From contig JTDE01000922.1 in the NCBI GenBank assembly GCA_014338405.1, forward strand, positions 103,296-167,295: a DNA stretch of 64,000 nt, given 5' to 3'. The DNA is from Paragonimus skrjabini miyazakii. Taxonomy: Eukaryota; Platyhelminthes; Trematoda; Plagiorchiida; Troglotrematidae. Below, in pieces: positions 1 to 12,700 of the stretch. How positions within the stretch are numbered: the first letter of the stretch is position 1; every line of letters begins with the position of its first letter. The notes under the pieces were generated by a model. It was not told the origin of the DNA, searched no databases, and saw nothing but the letters and a program-made list of their open reading frames with translations. The translations under genes and the position numbers were made by a program.

Positions 1-2269
1 TAAGCATCTTTTGTGGTCACAACATCAGTAAACAGCAACCACGTCCGAGCAGCAATCACAGGCAGAAAGCCTAATTGCTCCAAGGACAAAATGATATTAT
101 TTCCAGGTAATGGTTGTAAAGTAGAACCATTTGTCAGAAGCGAATAAATTAGGAAGAACCAATGAGCAATATATTCCAAAAGACAATCCATAATGCAGAC
201 AAATGTAAAAGATAGACATAGCGACTTCTTCACAACTACGTATTCTGGGCGTTAAAAGAAAATGATCATGTGAAAGTGGCTTTATCATTCAACTGAAATT
301 TAGAAAAATCAATCAGACGTGCTGAGAAAAGACGTTATGTCTAAAATAACATACGACAAACTGACGTGGGAACTCTCAACTGACTGATCGTGATTTCATG
401 TGCTGTTTGAGTATGCGTATACAGCAAGTGACATGAATGTCGATAAAAACTGTAAGCACAATGCGGGTTTACGATTAATAGAAAGGACACGTATTGCGTG
501 GTTTCTCCGGTCAAGCGATCGGAGATTATCAACTTGTAGTAGACGAACGGCCACTTGTAAGTAGTAAAAATAGTGTGAAAACCAGGTTAAAATTTTAAAT
601 AGGAGAGGTATTGGCTCGTACCGCATTCTTTGTGATGCGATAGTACAAATGAAGCATGACTAAGCTGAGCGAAGCCGCTGGGGAACTTGAACTCAATGGA
701 ATTTTCCACCCACTATTATGAATTCGCCTTGGGGCAAAGCGAAAGAATCCGTTTAACACTCAACTGCCTCGACATGGTTTTCGCCCTAAGGACTTAGGAT
801 AGACAACTATTTCTACTCCCGCTCCCATATCTGTTAGACCAGCTGTCATTGTGACCTCGGGATGTCACATATTTGAGCTGAACCTTCTAGCGTCCTACCT
901 GGGTTACGTTAGTCATCTCGTCTATAGTTTAAGGCCTATTTTCGGTGTTTGCTGCTTACACATCTTTGTTGAATTGTATGAGTGACCACACAATTTCCCC
1001 GCCGTATTTGCTATCAGATGGTTTCACTATTTTGCGCCGATAACTAAAGTATCTCTTAACTTCTCGTGTGTTGTGTCGCATGGACCAATACGCCGCTTGC
1101 GCTAAATGCAATTAGAAAAACTGTATTCTGATGCTACCACCGTAGGATGTCCAACCAGATAAGATTAGTCCAGAGACTGTAGTAATGGGGAATTCTGTTG
1201 TTGGAATTTTCAAACTAGTATGCATAGATAATTGTTTACTTAGGATGTGAATCCAGGAAGGACTGAATTCATAAGTCAACGTGAAAATACACATCAACCA
1301 ATAACGGGTCGAAATATTACAACCTTTGAGGTACTGATCTACAATCAGTATGATAGTAGATTGTCATTTTTGACCAACCCGACTTAATATTAACACATGA
1401 CTAAATTGCTTTCCTCCGAGTTTCGAAATTTCAACAGTAATGCTGTCAGCCCGTATCATAAGCCTGTAAACAAACGAGTTAAACGAAGTGAAACAATAGT
1501 TTTCAACTCGTTTTGCAGTAGATACGTTCAGTGCTGAGAAATATGCAGGAATTTGACTGTCATAACTTGTAAACCAATTATATGTGACAGCAGTTTTCAC
1601 AGTCATCCAATCCCTTTTCAAAAGAAGCACCGCAGGCGCGTTTCGTCATTGTTAGACATCATACGTATGTACAAAAAATTTCAGCTTTAGAACGCATCGA
1701 GAGTATAATGGCTTGCGTTGCAGATGATACCCAGAATAGTCCACGAAATGACAGACTAATAAGAGAGTAGAAATATGGGGGAAAGAAATAAACGAAGGCA
1801 GTGGAAATTCACGAACTAAAAGCTTACGGCTATAAGTCTGCAACCGACTGTGACATATTGCAATACTTGAAAGTGATTCCAACCAGAGATGTCCACCTGT
1901 CAGGAAGCACCTCGTAGCCGTGTTCAGCAAACCAGTCCAAATTTTCATAGCTCTCGGCCGCGTCACGGCCTGGTCACCTTGTGGATCCTTGCCATTGTTA
2001 GCGTTCCCTTGGCATGCACATTACATAACCCAACCGGTGCAAACGGTGCACTTTAATAACCTAAATTATCGGTTGTGAATTTGTACCTTTTCCAATTATG
2101 CTCCGATGGACCGTCACGTTGTTCCCACATTCAGCGCACTTGACAAAGACTAGTCAGCTGAGACAACCCCACTCATCGACAGCTGAAATCTTTTGCGACG
2201 TCACAAATGAATTGCATCTGTGAACACAGTATACCCCATCGCTATCCTCGCAGAAACATCGTTAGCAAT
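1..2269. other. Gene-poor flank, nothing recognised
   Basis: I find no convincing gene or repeat here. A short minus-strand frame at about 1850-1970 reads ESYENLDWFAEHGYEVLPDR and looks protein-like, but it has stops on both sides and no recognised family. Confidence 0.4.
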
Positions 2270-3005
2270 TAAAAACGTTTATGAGATGTGACTACCCAGA
2301 TAGGTGAAGTCTCAGGCAGTTTGGCTGTAATAACAAATATAGGCTCTTAGCCGGTCAGTTCTGGAAACAACACATTACGCTTCGAAAGTGCAAAGTGCAC
2401 ACTACATAGACCAATGACATCACTCGGTTGTTCCAGCATGGTCTGCATGTTGTCTGCAGAGGAATTAAGTCAAGCTATCCGCAAGCCCAATACCAGTCAA
2501 TATATCACTTGACAGAAGCTCAATACCCAAATGCCCGGTAGTTTGCAAAATAACATATCACGTAGATAAACAGGAAGGTATGGACTAGAAAACGCTCGGA
2601 AAAGCTGCCCATAAATGCACATGCTGCACCTCGAGTGGCACAGTTTTCAAGAAATATGATATGTCAAAGAGACTACTGACGGAGATCAGTGCACTCCCGG
2701 CCACATAAGAAAACCTGCATGTTCTTTTACTATCTGGTTCTTATGCGCCCAAAGCATCTCTGTATTAGGAGACCCCTGAGCATCTTGAACGCACGAAGAC
2801 AGAGTCAACACTTTGGTGCTTGTCACACGAGGTTCTGAAATCTTTCCTTCAAAAGTGGCTATCAATAAGTTTCACACACAAAACATCTCTTCAGTCTCAT
2901 ATATGAAACGAAGAAATGTAGTTAGCTCGAACCGGTCTATCACCACAAAACTGAAGGGAGATCCGGACCTGGAGCATTATTGCGCTCCAATAATCTAAGT
3001 TCCAA
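2270..3005 (-). mobile_element. RTE-like non-LTR retrotransposon relic (RT region)
   Basis: Two blocks match the better copy at 49.2-53.5 kb: 2345-2550 resembles 50050-50250 (shared CATGGTCTGCATGTT and AAGCTCAA) and 2930-3000 resembles 50840-50900 (GGAGCATTATTGCGCTCCAA against GGAGCCTTATTACGCTTCAA). The material between is missing or diverged. No open frame survives. Confidence 0.7.
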
Positions 3006-4423
3006 GGTTACCCAATACTGCGACAGGATAGTTAGAGACATCACAACTAAGCAGTGTCACCATCGTCCATGGTTGAATGGGTTAAAACAAGCTAGTTAAA
3101 TTGTCCTTCGAACTGCTCAGGACATCAGGTGAGTTGCGTCGGTAAAATGAAAACTTACGAGCCGTCTCACTAACAATCTATCGACGGTTAGTGCAACACG
3201 TGACTATTACTCCATAGAAATGTCTTTTCTATCCCTTTAATCGATGCAATCAAGTGATCCGCACTGTCCTTAGACAGACTATTCGAAAGTTTAGGCTTCA
3301 GTGCACAACAGCTTTTGTCATGTTCGCAGCCATGGGATAAATGGCTGGTTTTACATAGGTCTCGTTGATGACAAACAGTCAAGATATGGTAATAAGAATC
3401 TCGTGACAGACCGAACCAAAACAAAATCAATCTCAAGCAATGTCTGTTAAACGAGTCAGTGAACATAAACGCCGATAATAAATCAATCGTCATACAGCAA
3501 TGTGAATGAAATGCACGTTTAGAGTGATACATACTAGGCTGAACGGCACATTGTGTGGGAACAGGGCAATTCAAGTCCGGAAGAATGAGACTGCTACGTT
3601 AGCTAGCCGTGGAAAAGTTAACGGAGTTATTACAGTGTGAAGAAGAGTAACAGGTGAGAACAGGACTACATACCACATGACTATCCCGACAACGCTAGTG
3701 ATATGATTGCAACTGTGTATTTATCTCTATCGGTTCGACCATAGATAACTGGTTTGTCTACATGGCGGCAGAATTTTGAATGTATTGGCCGGTCGAAGCG
3801 ATAAGTACGAGCGGTTAGCGACCAACCGAACGTCTAATGTATTCAATAACGGATGCCAGTTTTCTGTTATCGGTTGAACTATAGGACCTCTGCCACCTGA
3901 GCTTGGACGAAGCTAAACGATCAGATGAACCCACATACACCCCATAAAGCACTGGGCTACAGAGCTTCTGGATAACTCATGGCAACCAGGTTGAGTGGTT
4001 CTGATTTTAATGGCGAACGTAAATCAGCTGTTTCGTATCAACTGTTCTAGGTCGTGCCAAATGTTCCAGATTGTGATACCGTTCCACCGTTGTATCCCTC
4101 AAAGGTTGTACTGCTTTATTTAGCAGTATACCATACAATGAAATCCTCAGCTTTCGACCGAACATGCTCTCCCCAGCACAATGCATCTGACTAGCAGATT
4201 ATTGAATACCCTCGTGAGTCGACCCAGTACATGATCAAAAGTTGCGACAGTAACGTACAACATTAGAAGCTTGGGGCCGAATACTGATCCGGCATCATGA
4301 AGTAGTACACGACCGACATTCATCTTTGTGCAGCAAGCAACGGTGTCTGTATAGACTGATGCGTACGAAATTTTTAGCCAATCGACCAGCTGTAAAGGTA
4401 CTGTTAGTGGAATTGTTGGGTGT
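3006..4423. other. Intergenic stretch without recognised gene
   Basis: A 128-codon minus-strand open frame (3188-3574) has no recognisable domain and a composition typical of chance frames. It may contain downstream remains of the LTR element whose protease relic lies at 4424-4717, but I cannot recognise RT, RNase H or integrase motifs. Confidence 0.4.
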
Positions 4424-4717
4424 CTACAGGTGTGTCCAGCTGCGGATAGAAGCGATTGATTTGTTCATGAGTTGTAGCTTGTCTACCAAAATCAGTCCGA
4501 GGAAATCCAATACGAGGTAATCAATGAGACAGAAACTGTCTTTAGTCTGAGCATTGCCCAATATGAAGATGCAATCAACTGCTCCAGATAACTGAAGAAT
4601 GCCACTGGAAGCGTCCGTGACGATATACTCTGTTTTACTCACTTCAGGTTTACTGACCAAACTCCAGGTGTGATGTAAAATTGATGCGGTATCTGACACG
4701 TATCCGCATGTATGCAT
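4424..4717 (-). pseudogene. Degenerate retropepsin fragment of an LTR retrotransposon
   Basis: The 97-residue frame reads VSDTASILHHTW near its start, then SSGILQLSGAVDC, FILGNAQTKDSFCLIDYLVL and DFLGLILVDKL. This follows the retropepsin plan: DTGA-S-I-L active-site loop, flap region, then the hydrophobic V-DFLLGLDFL-K end. The catalytic DTG has become SDTA, so it is inactive. Composition and order suggest a Ty3/Gypsy-type pol remnant; no flanking RT is recognisable. Family inference from motifs only. Confidence 0.6.
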
Positions 4718-6344
4718 CTATACATCCAAACCACAATTCCTGAGTAGGCCACCGACATCGCTCTTCATCGGTTTCAGATAGTAACAGTAAAGACTTCCCG
4801 TCAAATGCGTTGGTCAGGATATCCGCGGTATTACCGGGCTGCAAGTCTCGTGGGTTCTGGAATAAAAGGGAACTGAAAAACGTTTCGTGCAGTACAGTTT
4901 CGAATAGTACTCGAGTGTTTCAGGCAGCATCCCGATTAATAGTCTGTCTTGAACAAATCCCCGAATGCAAGGACAAACGCGAGATTACGAGTAAGTGCTT
5001 CAAATGAGTTTCCCATCGTTTCTACAAAAAAGTATTCTGACTCAATTGTGATGGCAACTAAAGTTTGAGTTTTCAAGTTCTGTGTCCATACTTCAATAAG
5101 CCTGTTGCGAGTCATCATACTGCTTGTGAAGTTGCGGCAACAGGCGGTAAAGTCGCGTGAAAGTTACGGTCATTGTGAGTTCACTCAGTCGCCAATCCAT
5201 GTCGTGTCCGTCTCTGGTCCCTTCCAACCAGGTCAACAAAAAGTCGACAACTGATAACAAGCAAGCTAAACCGGCACAAAGCCAGCGCGGAACCAGCCAT
5301 AGACACTGTCTGTCTTATGGAGCAACAAATGCAAATAAGCACAGAAAACAATCCAAACAATTCCGAATAATTCGAGTGAAATGTCCATTTAGTATGACAC
5401 TTGGTAGGCACAGGTGCCAACGCAGTGAGAACGGGGCAACTAAAATGCTCGTAAATGAAGCAGGTACGCCGACTAAACGCCAGAGAAAATTTGGAGTTAC
5501 TGAAGTATAGGTGAGAGAACCACGTGGGAACCAGATCACACACTAAATGATTGTTACCCTCAACAGACGCAATACAATTTTTCACCTGACACTCTCAACT
5601 TGATGTGTAAAGTTCGTCAGATGCATAAACTTGCAATAGCTGATCGTCACCGTCAGTGAGTCGTATCCGAACATACCACACGACCGTCTCTCTTCAGTGG
5701 AAAGACGATGAAGTTGTGCCCTCATATCAGCAAACACAATGATGTCTGGCATCGTTGACGCTCTTGACGGTAGCTGTTAAATCAGAAGCAGACTTGAGAA
5801 GAGAAATGACGATACATAACCCAGACGCCATCACTAATATTTGCGGGAGCGGTGAACGTTAACACTGACGCTTAGCGATCCTCCTCTTACAGTTGATTGA
5901 ACACTCCTAAGTGCGACTGAGGTACATATTCAAAATGGCGAATTAAAAAGGTTAATATCGTTGTGAACCACCTTGTTGGAGAAACATACCATTTCGGTGT
6001 TCCTTGAAACCGTTTACACAGTCAACATCCAATGCTCATTTCCTTCAAGTGAACTCTGGTTTGGTAGATGCTTTTTACCATGTGGATTATTTGTTTCAAC
6101 GTTGCATTCAAAATGATAGAGTCCTAATCAAAACTATCCGTACATCTTTGTAGAACCTCGAATATTCAGTCAGTACTCGAGGTACGTATTCACTGATAGC
6201 TGTCAACAGAGACTCGCCTGCTGACTCTTACAGTACTCAGAGGGATACGGAAAATGTCATTCAACGCGGTGCCAAATATACTAATATGATTTGAGGGTCA
6301 TCGCTTACAAATCCTGCATTTTCTGAAAAGAACGCGCATTACAC
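4718..6344. other. Intergenic stretch, possible further LTR-element debris
   Basis: Overlapping open frames on both strands at 5157-5585 (117 and 134 codons) show no family signature. If the protease relic at 4424-4717 was once intact, gag would lie here on the minus strand, but I see no CCHC knuckle. No exon with good splice sites was found. Confidence 0.35.
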
Positions 6345-6615
6345 ACAGCAGGTGTCGCCTGCCTGGATGGGGTCCTCGTGATCACTCAAACCGTTGGTTA
6401 GAGACGCTATCCGAGATGGCTAAGTGTCGCAGTCAATGGCGGACCTGTATCCATACCATTTCTAGTTCTTCCACTTAGTCTTGTTTTAATAATTTTCAAT
6501 CTTCTTAGTAACGTTTTCTTCTAGGATATTCCACGTCACTGTTGAGGTGAGCGGCGGCCCGAGCCACAGTACCTTTTGGTCAGGCTCATGGCTGTTGTGA
6601 TTGATTGATTGATTG
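6345..6615 (+). mobile_element. RTE-like 3' end, 5'-truncated, ATTG-repeat tail
   Basis: It starts in the C-terminal coding part (GCCTGCCTGGATGGGG; CAGTCAATGGCGGACCTG encodes SQWRTC), runs through the 3' UTR (GGATATTCCACGTCACTGTT, CCTTTTGGTCAGGCTC) and ends in a (GATT)n run. The same block occurs at 43265-43540 (+) and inverted at 49200-49480. Severe 5' truncation is typical of target-primed reverse transcription. Confidence 0.85.
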
Positions 6616-8400
6616 ACACACAGCACAAACGATGAGTACCGACAAAGTACCGGCTAGACCTGAACAAACAATTTATCGTACCTACCTACCAACACTAGGC
6701 GTCATCAGAACAACTTTCAACCCACACACCGCGTTTCAAAAACCTTGCGAAATTAAGATCTCATCTGTCCGATTTCGATTGTAATCCCGTTCTGATTCTT
6801 ACAACCCAAAAACCAGAGCGTACCTGACTCCCTACAGACAACTCATCAATGAGAAATGACCAAACATTGAAATCTGAATGAAGAATTAATCAGCAACCTG
6901 AATAAAGATACCAAACTTATGCAAAGACTAATTCCAATGATCTCGCCCGATTGCTTTCGATAAACTCGAAACAAACTATAGCGAGTATAGCTACAACAGC
7001 CAACTGACTGCAGTCGACTGGGTTGTTTTGTGGTCTACTTGTACACAATCAATACGCCTTATCAATCAGTTGATCAAGTGAGTTATACAAATTTATTTTC
7101 ATAAGGTTGCTATACCGTACGTTTCCCATGTACATCAAGCAATGAAGCATCAACAAATTGTAGGAGTAATACACAAAGTACTCGAAAACATAAGCAATGA
7201 AAAGTTGTCTGTACATCATTTGAATGAGGTGGCATTCACCTCAGTGGGCGGTCACGGCGTCCTTGAGTATTTCGCGGATCCAAGTTGAAGGACAACAAAG
7301 GTCTAGGGAAATGAAAATTCAAATTGCAGTCACACGGAAAAGTGAACAGATGCAAAACAGAAAAACGTTAGTCGCAAGTTAAACATGAGTGGAACAAGTT
7401 AGGTCGGTTTGTGAAACAGAGGACATTTGAAAAACAAAATTGAAGAAACCACGTTATTCAATTTTACCCTTAACTGTTTGCCGAAATAAGAAGTGTTGTT
7501 TTGTACAGCTAAGCCATGAACATGGAGCGATCATTCAGTAAAAAATGCCGTCACCATAAAAACTAGTAGTGCTTTTTGAAGATATTAAATGAAATCAGAT
7601 CAGGTACTTGTTCGCTTTTATTTGGTTTTACTGCTAGCTCGGAGGTCCGAAACTTGAAAGTACGCAGTCTAGGTTAGCCCAGCTGGTCATCGAGACGTGC
7701 GTCAGGCTGAAGACCAATCTCTTGGGTGGTTACACAGAGCTAATCACGATAGACGGGGAACTCGGCAGACAGTCCATAAACGACGGTCACAGGCTAAGGG
7801 AACATTAGGCAACCTGGACGGTTGGACCAGAATATGAACCGACGAACTGGTCACCAGTCCCAGTGGATAGCACACTTCCCGTCTCGCTTTGCCGTTTTGC
7901 GGGTCAGACCCTTGATCAAGGGTTCGGGGTGGAGTCCCTTAAATCAACCTCTTACTTCGGTGTGGGCAACCCCGCAGCGTCTATAGTTAAATCACATTTA
8001 GCCATCCCACACTGTCAGTCTGAGCCGACACGTCACGCGTCACACACATTCCATATACGTAACCATATTCTGTCTCTATTCGGACACCTTTCAACTTCGT
8101 TTTCCTTCGATAACATGAACGTTGTCATGAAAATTATGAGGTTTTCTGTGACGTCTTTGACGAAGGTCAAAACCTCTTCCCGATACGTCACGTTAATGTG
8201 TTTCAAACCACAACTAGGCTGATAACATTGTATGTCCACGGCTTGATCGACTTTTTCAAATTGCGTATTTCAATGTGCGCACAGTAATGTGTAGAGGAAA
8301 ACAGGCAGGCTTGCTCTAAACCTTAGAAACCCTTGCTACCGTCAGAGACATATCCGACAGTCCAGCTCCGTAATATGGTCAAAATCCTCATCAACTTCTG
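6616..8400. other. Intergenic stretch without recognised gene
   Basis: A plus-strand open frame at 7863-8222 (119 codons) has no known domain. I see no splice-supported exon, RNA gene or clear repeat. Confidence 0.4.
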
Positions 8401-8665
8401 ATGCAAAGTTTCACCTGTGATTTTTTGGGGGGTTCTGCCCCAGCGGATGTCGATTTTGCCTCGAGCAACGGAGTACGGGACTGTTTGTTGGACTGGAGTC
8501 CAGGTACCAATTGGCTTCGAGCAGCAGGATTACAAACATTTCTGGTTTGTCGTATGTGCTTACGCTCCCACAGATTACGGACCGAAAGTAATCAAAGATG
8601 AGTTCCCCCAACATGGATTTCAAGCACTTGGGGCTGATATTGCGATTCTAGTTGGAAATTAAAAT
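8401..8665 (+). pseudogene. RTE-like AP-endonuclease relic
   Basis: The plus-strand frame contains VCAYAPTDYGPKVIKDEF and LGADIAILVGN, the degenerate counterparts of SAYAPTDSCSDATKDAF and HSDIIILAGDFN in the copy at 31.9-32.3 kb. The GDFNAQLG motif is cut off by a stop, so the fragment is dead. Confidence 0.75.
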
Positions 8666-9311
8666 GCCCTAGCCAGTCGTCCACTGTCAAGCGAGGCTTC
8701 GTTAGAGGGTAATAGATAGCCATGCCCACTACTAAAGGAGACCCACACAAGGTGTGAACCAACCACTGAGAAATCAATCTAATTTCAAGTGCAACTAGGC
8801 TTTTAATGTTCGTAGGGAGTATGTTAGATTTCGCACAGACTGTAGGCGCACTGATTCACTATCCAGTTCTGGCAGCCTTCGAACATCTCTACGTCTACCA
8901 ATGGCCAAAAGTACGTCCTTCTGAACATCAGGGCAGCATGGGTCAACAATAAGACATGTCCGGTAAAGTATATTTTTACCGAGACTATGCATTTTTGGTC
9001 ATGAGGAACGAAGTACAGGAGAACCTACGTTCACAGGATCACTTGTGAAAACAACCTGATAGTACGGAGGAAGAGTATTCAGCCCATGAACACCACGGTC
9101 GAGGCCAACGAAGTCACCAATCAACTGGCAGGCCATAATGACTACGATTGGTTGAGATAAAAGGATCACGGAAGCGTATGTGACCATAAACTATTCAGGC
9201 GATCGATGATAACTCATAACCAACGGATTCTGACTGAATGAATTCAAGAATACAGAACCTAACTAATACATTGAGAATTGGCATAAATGCAGTCACCATG
9301 GATCGACAAGA
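8666..9311. other. Region just downstream of the VIRMA stop codon
   Basis: It should contain the VIRMA 3' UTR, or a further terminal exon. I see no clear AATAAA on the minus strand close to the stop and no other gene. The first 100 bases may be decayed continuation of the RTE endonuclease. Confidence 0.4.
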
Positions 9312-9520
9312 TCAACTTATATCACGTTGATAATTGGCGGAGAAGTGCAGAACGTACATGGATCGAGTAGAAGTTGGCCAAGTAGGAAGCAGAGGGACCG
9401 CCGCATTGAGTGGATTCAGGCTAGGGACGTTCAAACCGAACATGAGGTTGGAATGTAGACTGCCAACAGGACCAAGGGTGGTGGAACCACCACGAGTGGA
9501 GGGTACACGCAGGCCACGAC
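9312..9520 (-). CDS. VIRMA: VIRMA window exon 26, C-terminal RG-rich tail and stop
   Basis: Acceptor TTCTTCCACTCGCACAG. It encodes GRGLRVPSTRGGSTTLGPVG, continues as a hydrophobic stretch and stops at TGA 9312-9314. An upstream TTTAG acceptor (9557) would put the exon into a His/Trp-rich frame and is unlikely. A donor-like AT/GTACGT near 9350 leaves open a further exon below 9312; human VIRMA has a longer RG-rich tail. Confidence 0.65.
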
Positions 9521-9691
9521 CTGTGCGAGTGGAAGAAATGAAGCGTGACACAGGCACCTAAACACAAAGGCTGCATCAACACCACAAACTGATTACGTAC
9601 CGACAAATTTGCAAAGGCGATCACAAACATGAGATAATCAATGAACATCCAGGTAATAAGCTAACGAACAAGTGACAGAAAACTCACCGTG

Positions 9692-9728
<37 letters not shown>

Positions 9729-12700
9729 GTAAGAAACCAAGGAACAGCCTGACTGCCGACCAAGAGACATGGCAAACGGAGAAAGTCAATGAGATCAAAC
9801 CGCTTTTACATTATCGAGCACCAGCAGACTCTTCCAACTTATCCCTACTACCGGTCAGGGGTGTACGTCTGTCAATGAAGCTATCAGCGAGGCAGCCAAC
9901 ACACTCGTCCACAATAGGTCAAGACTTTTCGGGAGTTGGGCAGAATGCTTTGAAGGTCAAACTAGCTAGCTTCCTGTTTCTACCGTGTTGCTGCCGCACA
10001 TTTGTTAATGGATTTAGAACCGCTCACTGAAACTGAGGTCCGTGTTGTAAACCCTCCTAAACGGTACGCTTGTTTGATCTCAGTATAGTGGTACGCTCGA
10101 TAAAATCGGATTCTCGCCCCGATAATAATTCACACGAAAATCTCGGTCCCGAATAGTATCACGACTGTCCCGCATCCGCTCCCAAGGCAAGCCAAATGAC
10201 GCGTTCCAAATGAGAAGCTTTGTTCCGCTACAAAACGTGTGCGACCGAGGCGACAAGGACAAATGTACTTATAGGGTGCGCAGTGGCCATAAGGACATTT
10301 CCGAATCATAAAAAGAGAAGGACATTTATCGGAAAAAATAGTTAGGGTCACTAATGGGCACGACGGAGTAAAAAGTCTGACGGGTGAAAACTAGCCAAGG
10401 CCACCCTCTCGGCCGCTGTGAACAGGTCCACAAACTAGGACAAAGTCAATCGTTTTTTTTCCTTTCTCACGGCGGTGGCGCCTTGGGACGTTAACAGGGT
10501 GGGGTGCCCTAACAGCCCGCAATTGCACTTCAGTTCTCAAACGTAATAGAGCTCCTCGCTAAGATGAGTCTCTGCAGGTAATTTCAAAGAAAATGGTGTG
10601 TGTGTTAGTAGAAGTCTTAACTCGGTTGTTTCTAGCGTGTGGACGATAGATACATCATGCTCAGCTGGGGTCACTGGATAATAGTTCCCATATTCGAGAA
10701 GGCAGTCAGTGGCGCTTACGAAAACCATGAAGAGATTAGCGTGACAACAGTCATTACAAGGGTTCTGGCATCAATTATACTTCGTCGACTCACTCCAGCT
10801 CGGGAGGCAGAGATAAAGGAAGAACAGACAGGGCTTCGCCTTGGACGAAGATATACTTATTAAATTCTCACTCTTAGCCATATGTACCGCCGGTCAAAAA
10901 TGCCTCGATTTTACGGGTACGTTCGATGCAGTGAGTCGATCTTAAAGCATATGGACATACTACTGACGCTTTAATCCAATAATTCTGTTTGCGGTGATAT
11001 CGCTGACAGTTTCGGCACCGTCATCAGCGTACATCACAGCTGTACACTTTCAACATTTTTGTTTGATTTTGTCACAGCCTTGGTAGTGGATGACTGTCTA
11101 CGGCATTCACAACGTGCCGGTGTGGATCCCGTACCAGGAAGAAGACTAACCGATAATGATGACGCCAATGACAAGTGGCAAAGACAACGTCAGACGCTAT
11201 TGCGCGTTCTGCCAAACAGTTTGGGATGCACATTGCAGCCACAAAATCCTTCTGAAAGACAACCAAGACTGAATGGAATTAGTGAGGAATAATGAAGCTG
11301 GGGGAGATTATTGACCGGTTTATGTAACTGGGAAGTTGTATTAGCAGCAGCGGAGTCATAGAGTTTGTATGCTTAAGGATAGTGCGACAGTTGTTCATCT
11401 ACGACACATCTGACGAAAGAGAAGCATCCTTCTGAAGCTTAAGGGTCGCGTATACAAGACGACTGTAACGGCGACGTTAACCTGGTTGCGAAACTTAGCC
11501 ATTTGGAATAGAAGGCGTTAATCGTCTTCAGGTATTTGACCATTGATTTCTGTGTCCAATCACTCCCATCGGGTGGCATAGAAGGGTCAGCAACGAAGAG
11601 GTTACGAAACGGGTATCTGGTGGCGATTGTCAAGCGAGTCCCCTCGCCAATCTTCAAGCTTGCACATACCTAGATGGTTAAGCCATGTACTAAGTATTCC
11701 AGCTAGTCGTCTTCCACACTGAACACTTTCTGCTGGTTGATCGACCGACTGGCATAAGGTGCGTGGTGAACAGATGATGATCTGGCGTAGTGAACTGAAC
11801 TTGTTCACTGAGAGCTTAGCCACTGTGTAGTGGATTACGAAACCGGAGGTGCGAGTATTCCAACTCTCGGCGGAATACCTCAACGCGGCGGCCAGGCACG
11901 TCCAAAAGCCCACATCGATCAGATCGCGGACAACACGGGCGACCGGACGAGCCATCGCTTAACGAGATCGGACTAGCGCACGAGAGACAGCAGGCAAAAT
12001 GGGATGGACGACCACATCGGAAAAACAATTAATCCAACACTTCGTGGAATATCTCGAACAGGTCATGAAATACGGTCAAATACCGCAATGGGTAGCCTAT
12101 GGACAACACGGGCGACAGGACGAGTCATCGCCCAACGAGACCGGACCAACGGACGAGGAATAGCAAGTGGAAACCTCCCAGACAGGGGGCGTCGATCACA
12201 CACACAAATCGGACAGGAATTCACACGTGCGGGCGGAAACCGGCTGTGTTGTGGACCGGAATTCTGGTGCATAAACGCGAGCGCGTGCGTGGCATGGCAA
12301 CCAGCGAGTTAGACAATAAAGATTGTGCTTTATTGGACACTCTTTCGCTACAGTTATAGGTCGGGTTCGTCTCCTGAGTTGGTTCACTTGTAACTCAGAG
12401 TCGGTGACTACCGACTTTAGATGAGATGACGGTGAACCCGACTCACTGACATGAATGTTGTCGTCGTTCGCCCGACTTATGTGTGGGGTAAATGCACTTA
12501 TTGACGCAGGGTAGTGGAAGCTGTGAAGTGACTGTCTTGCTGATGAAAACTTATTTCCATATTTAGCTCGGTTGTTCGTTTTCAGAACGAAAGTTTGAAG
12601 TTGAATGGATGTTTGAGTATGGAGATATTTGTCTAGTAAGTAGGTCCCCTCCCTTTCTTCTGTTATGTTGGCTAAGGCTTGTTTTTCTCTTCATGGTTGT

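Larger units (their letters stand above)
11420..12592 (-). repeat. Unclassified interspersed repeat, copy A (with 530-bp extra segment)
   Basis: In reverse complement it matches 18730-19355 nearly end to end, including a shared reading MKIGEGTRLTI..RYPFRNL (single substitution between copies). Copy A carries an extra segment at about 11829-12361 absent from copy B. The segment contains a roughly 70-bp direct repeat (11928-11995 and 12101-12168, 173 bp apart) and a hairpin with AATAAA on both arms. No polymerase or transposase motif seen. Confidence 0.8.

Noticed and set aside
1850..1985. Protein-like minus-strand frame ESYENLDWFAEHGYEVLPDR
   Set aside because: About 47 codons between stops, without convincing splice sites or a known family; not strong enough to annotate as a gene.
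3188..3574. 128-codon minus-strand frame
   Set aside because: No motif, no splice support and no counterpart in known retroelement proteins; probably chance.
5157..5585. Overlapping 117- and 134-codon frames on opposite strands
   Set aside because: Neither shows a CCHC knuckle, domain or splice context. Mutual shadowing makes chance the simplest explanation.
9421..9557. Alternative start of exon 26 at TTTAG (9557)
   Set aside because: With phase 1 entry it gives a His/Trp/Cys-rich frame ending early. The CACAG acceptor at 9520 restores a Gly/Arg-rich tail like that of VIRMA.
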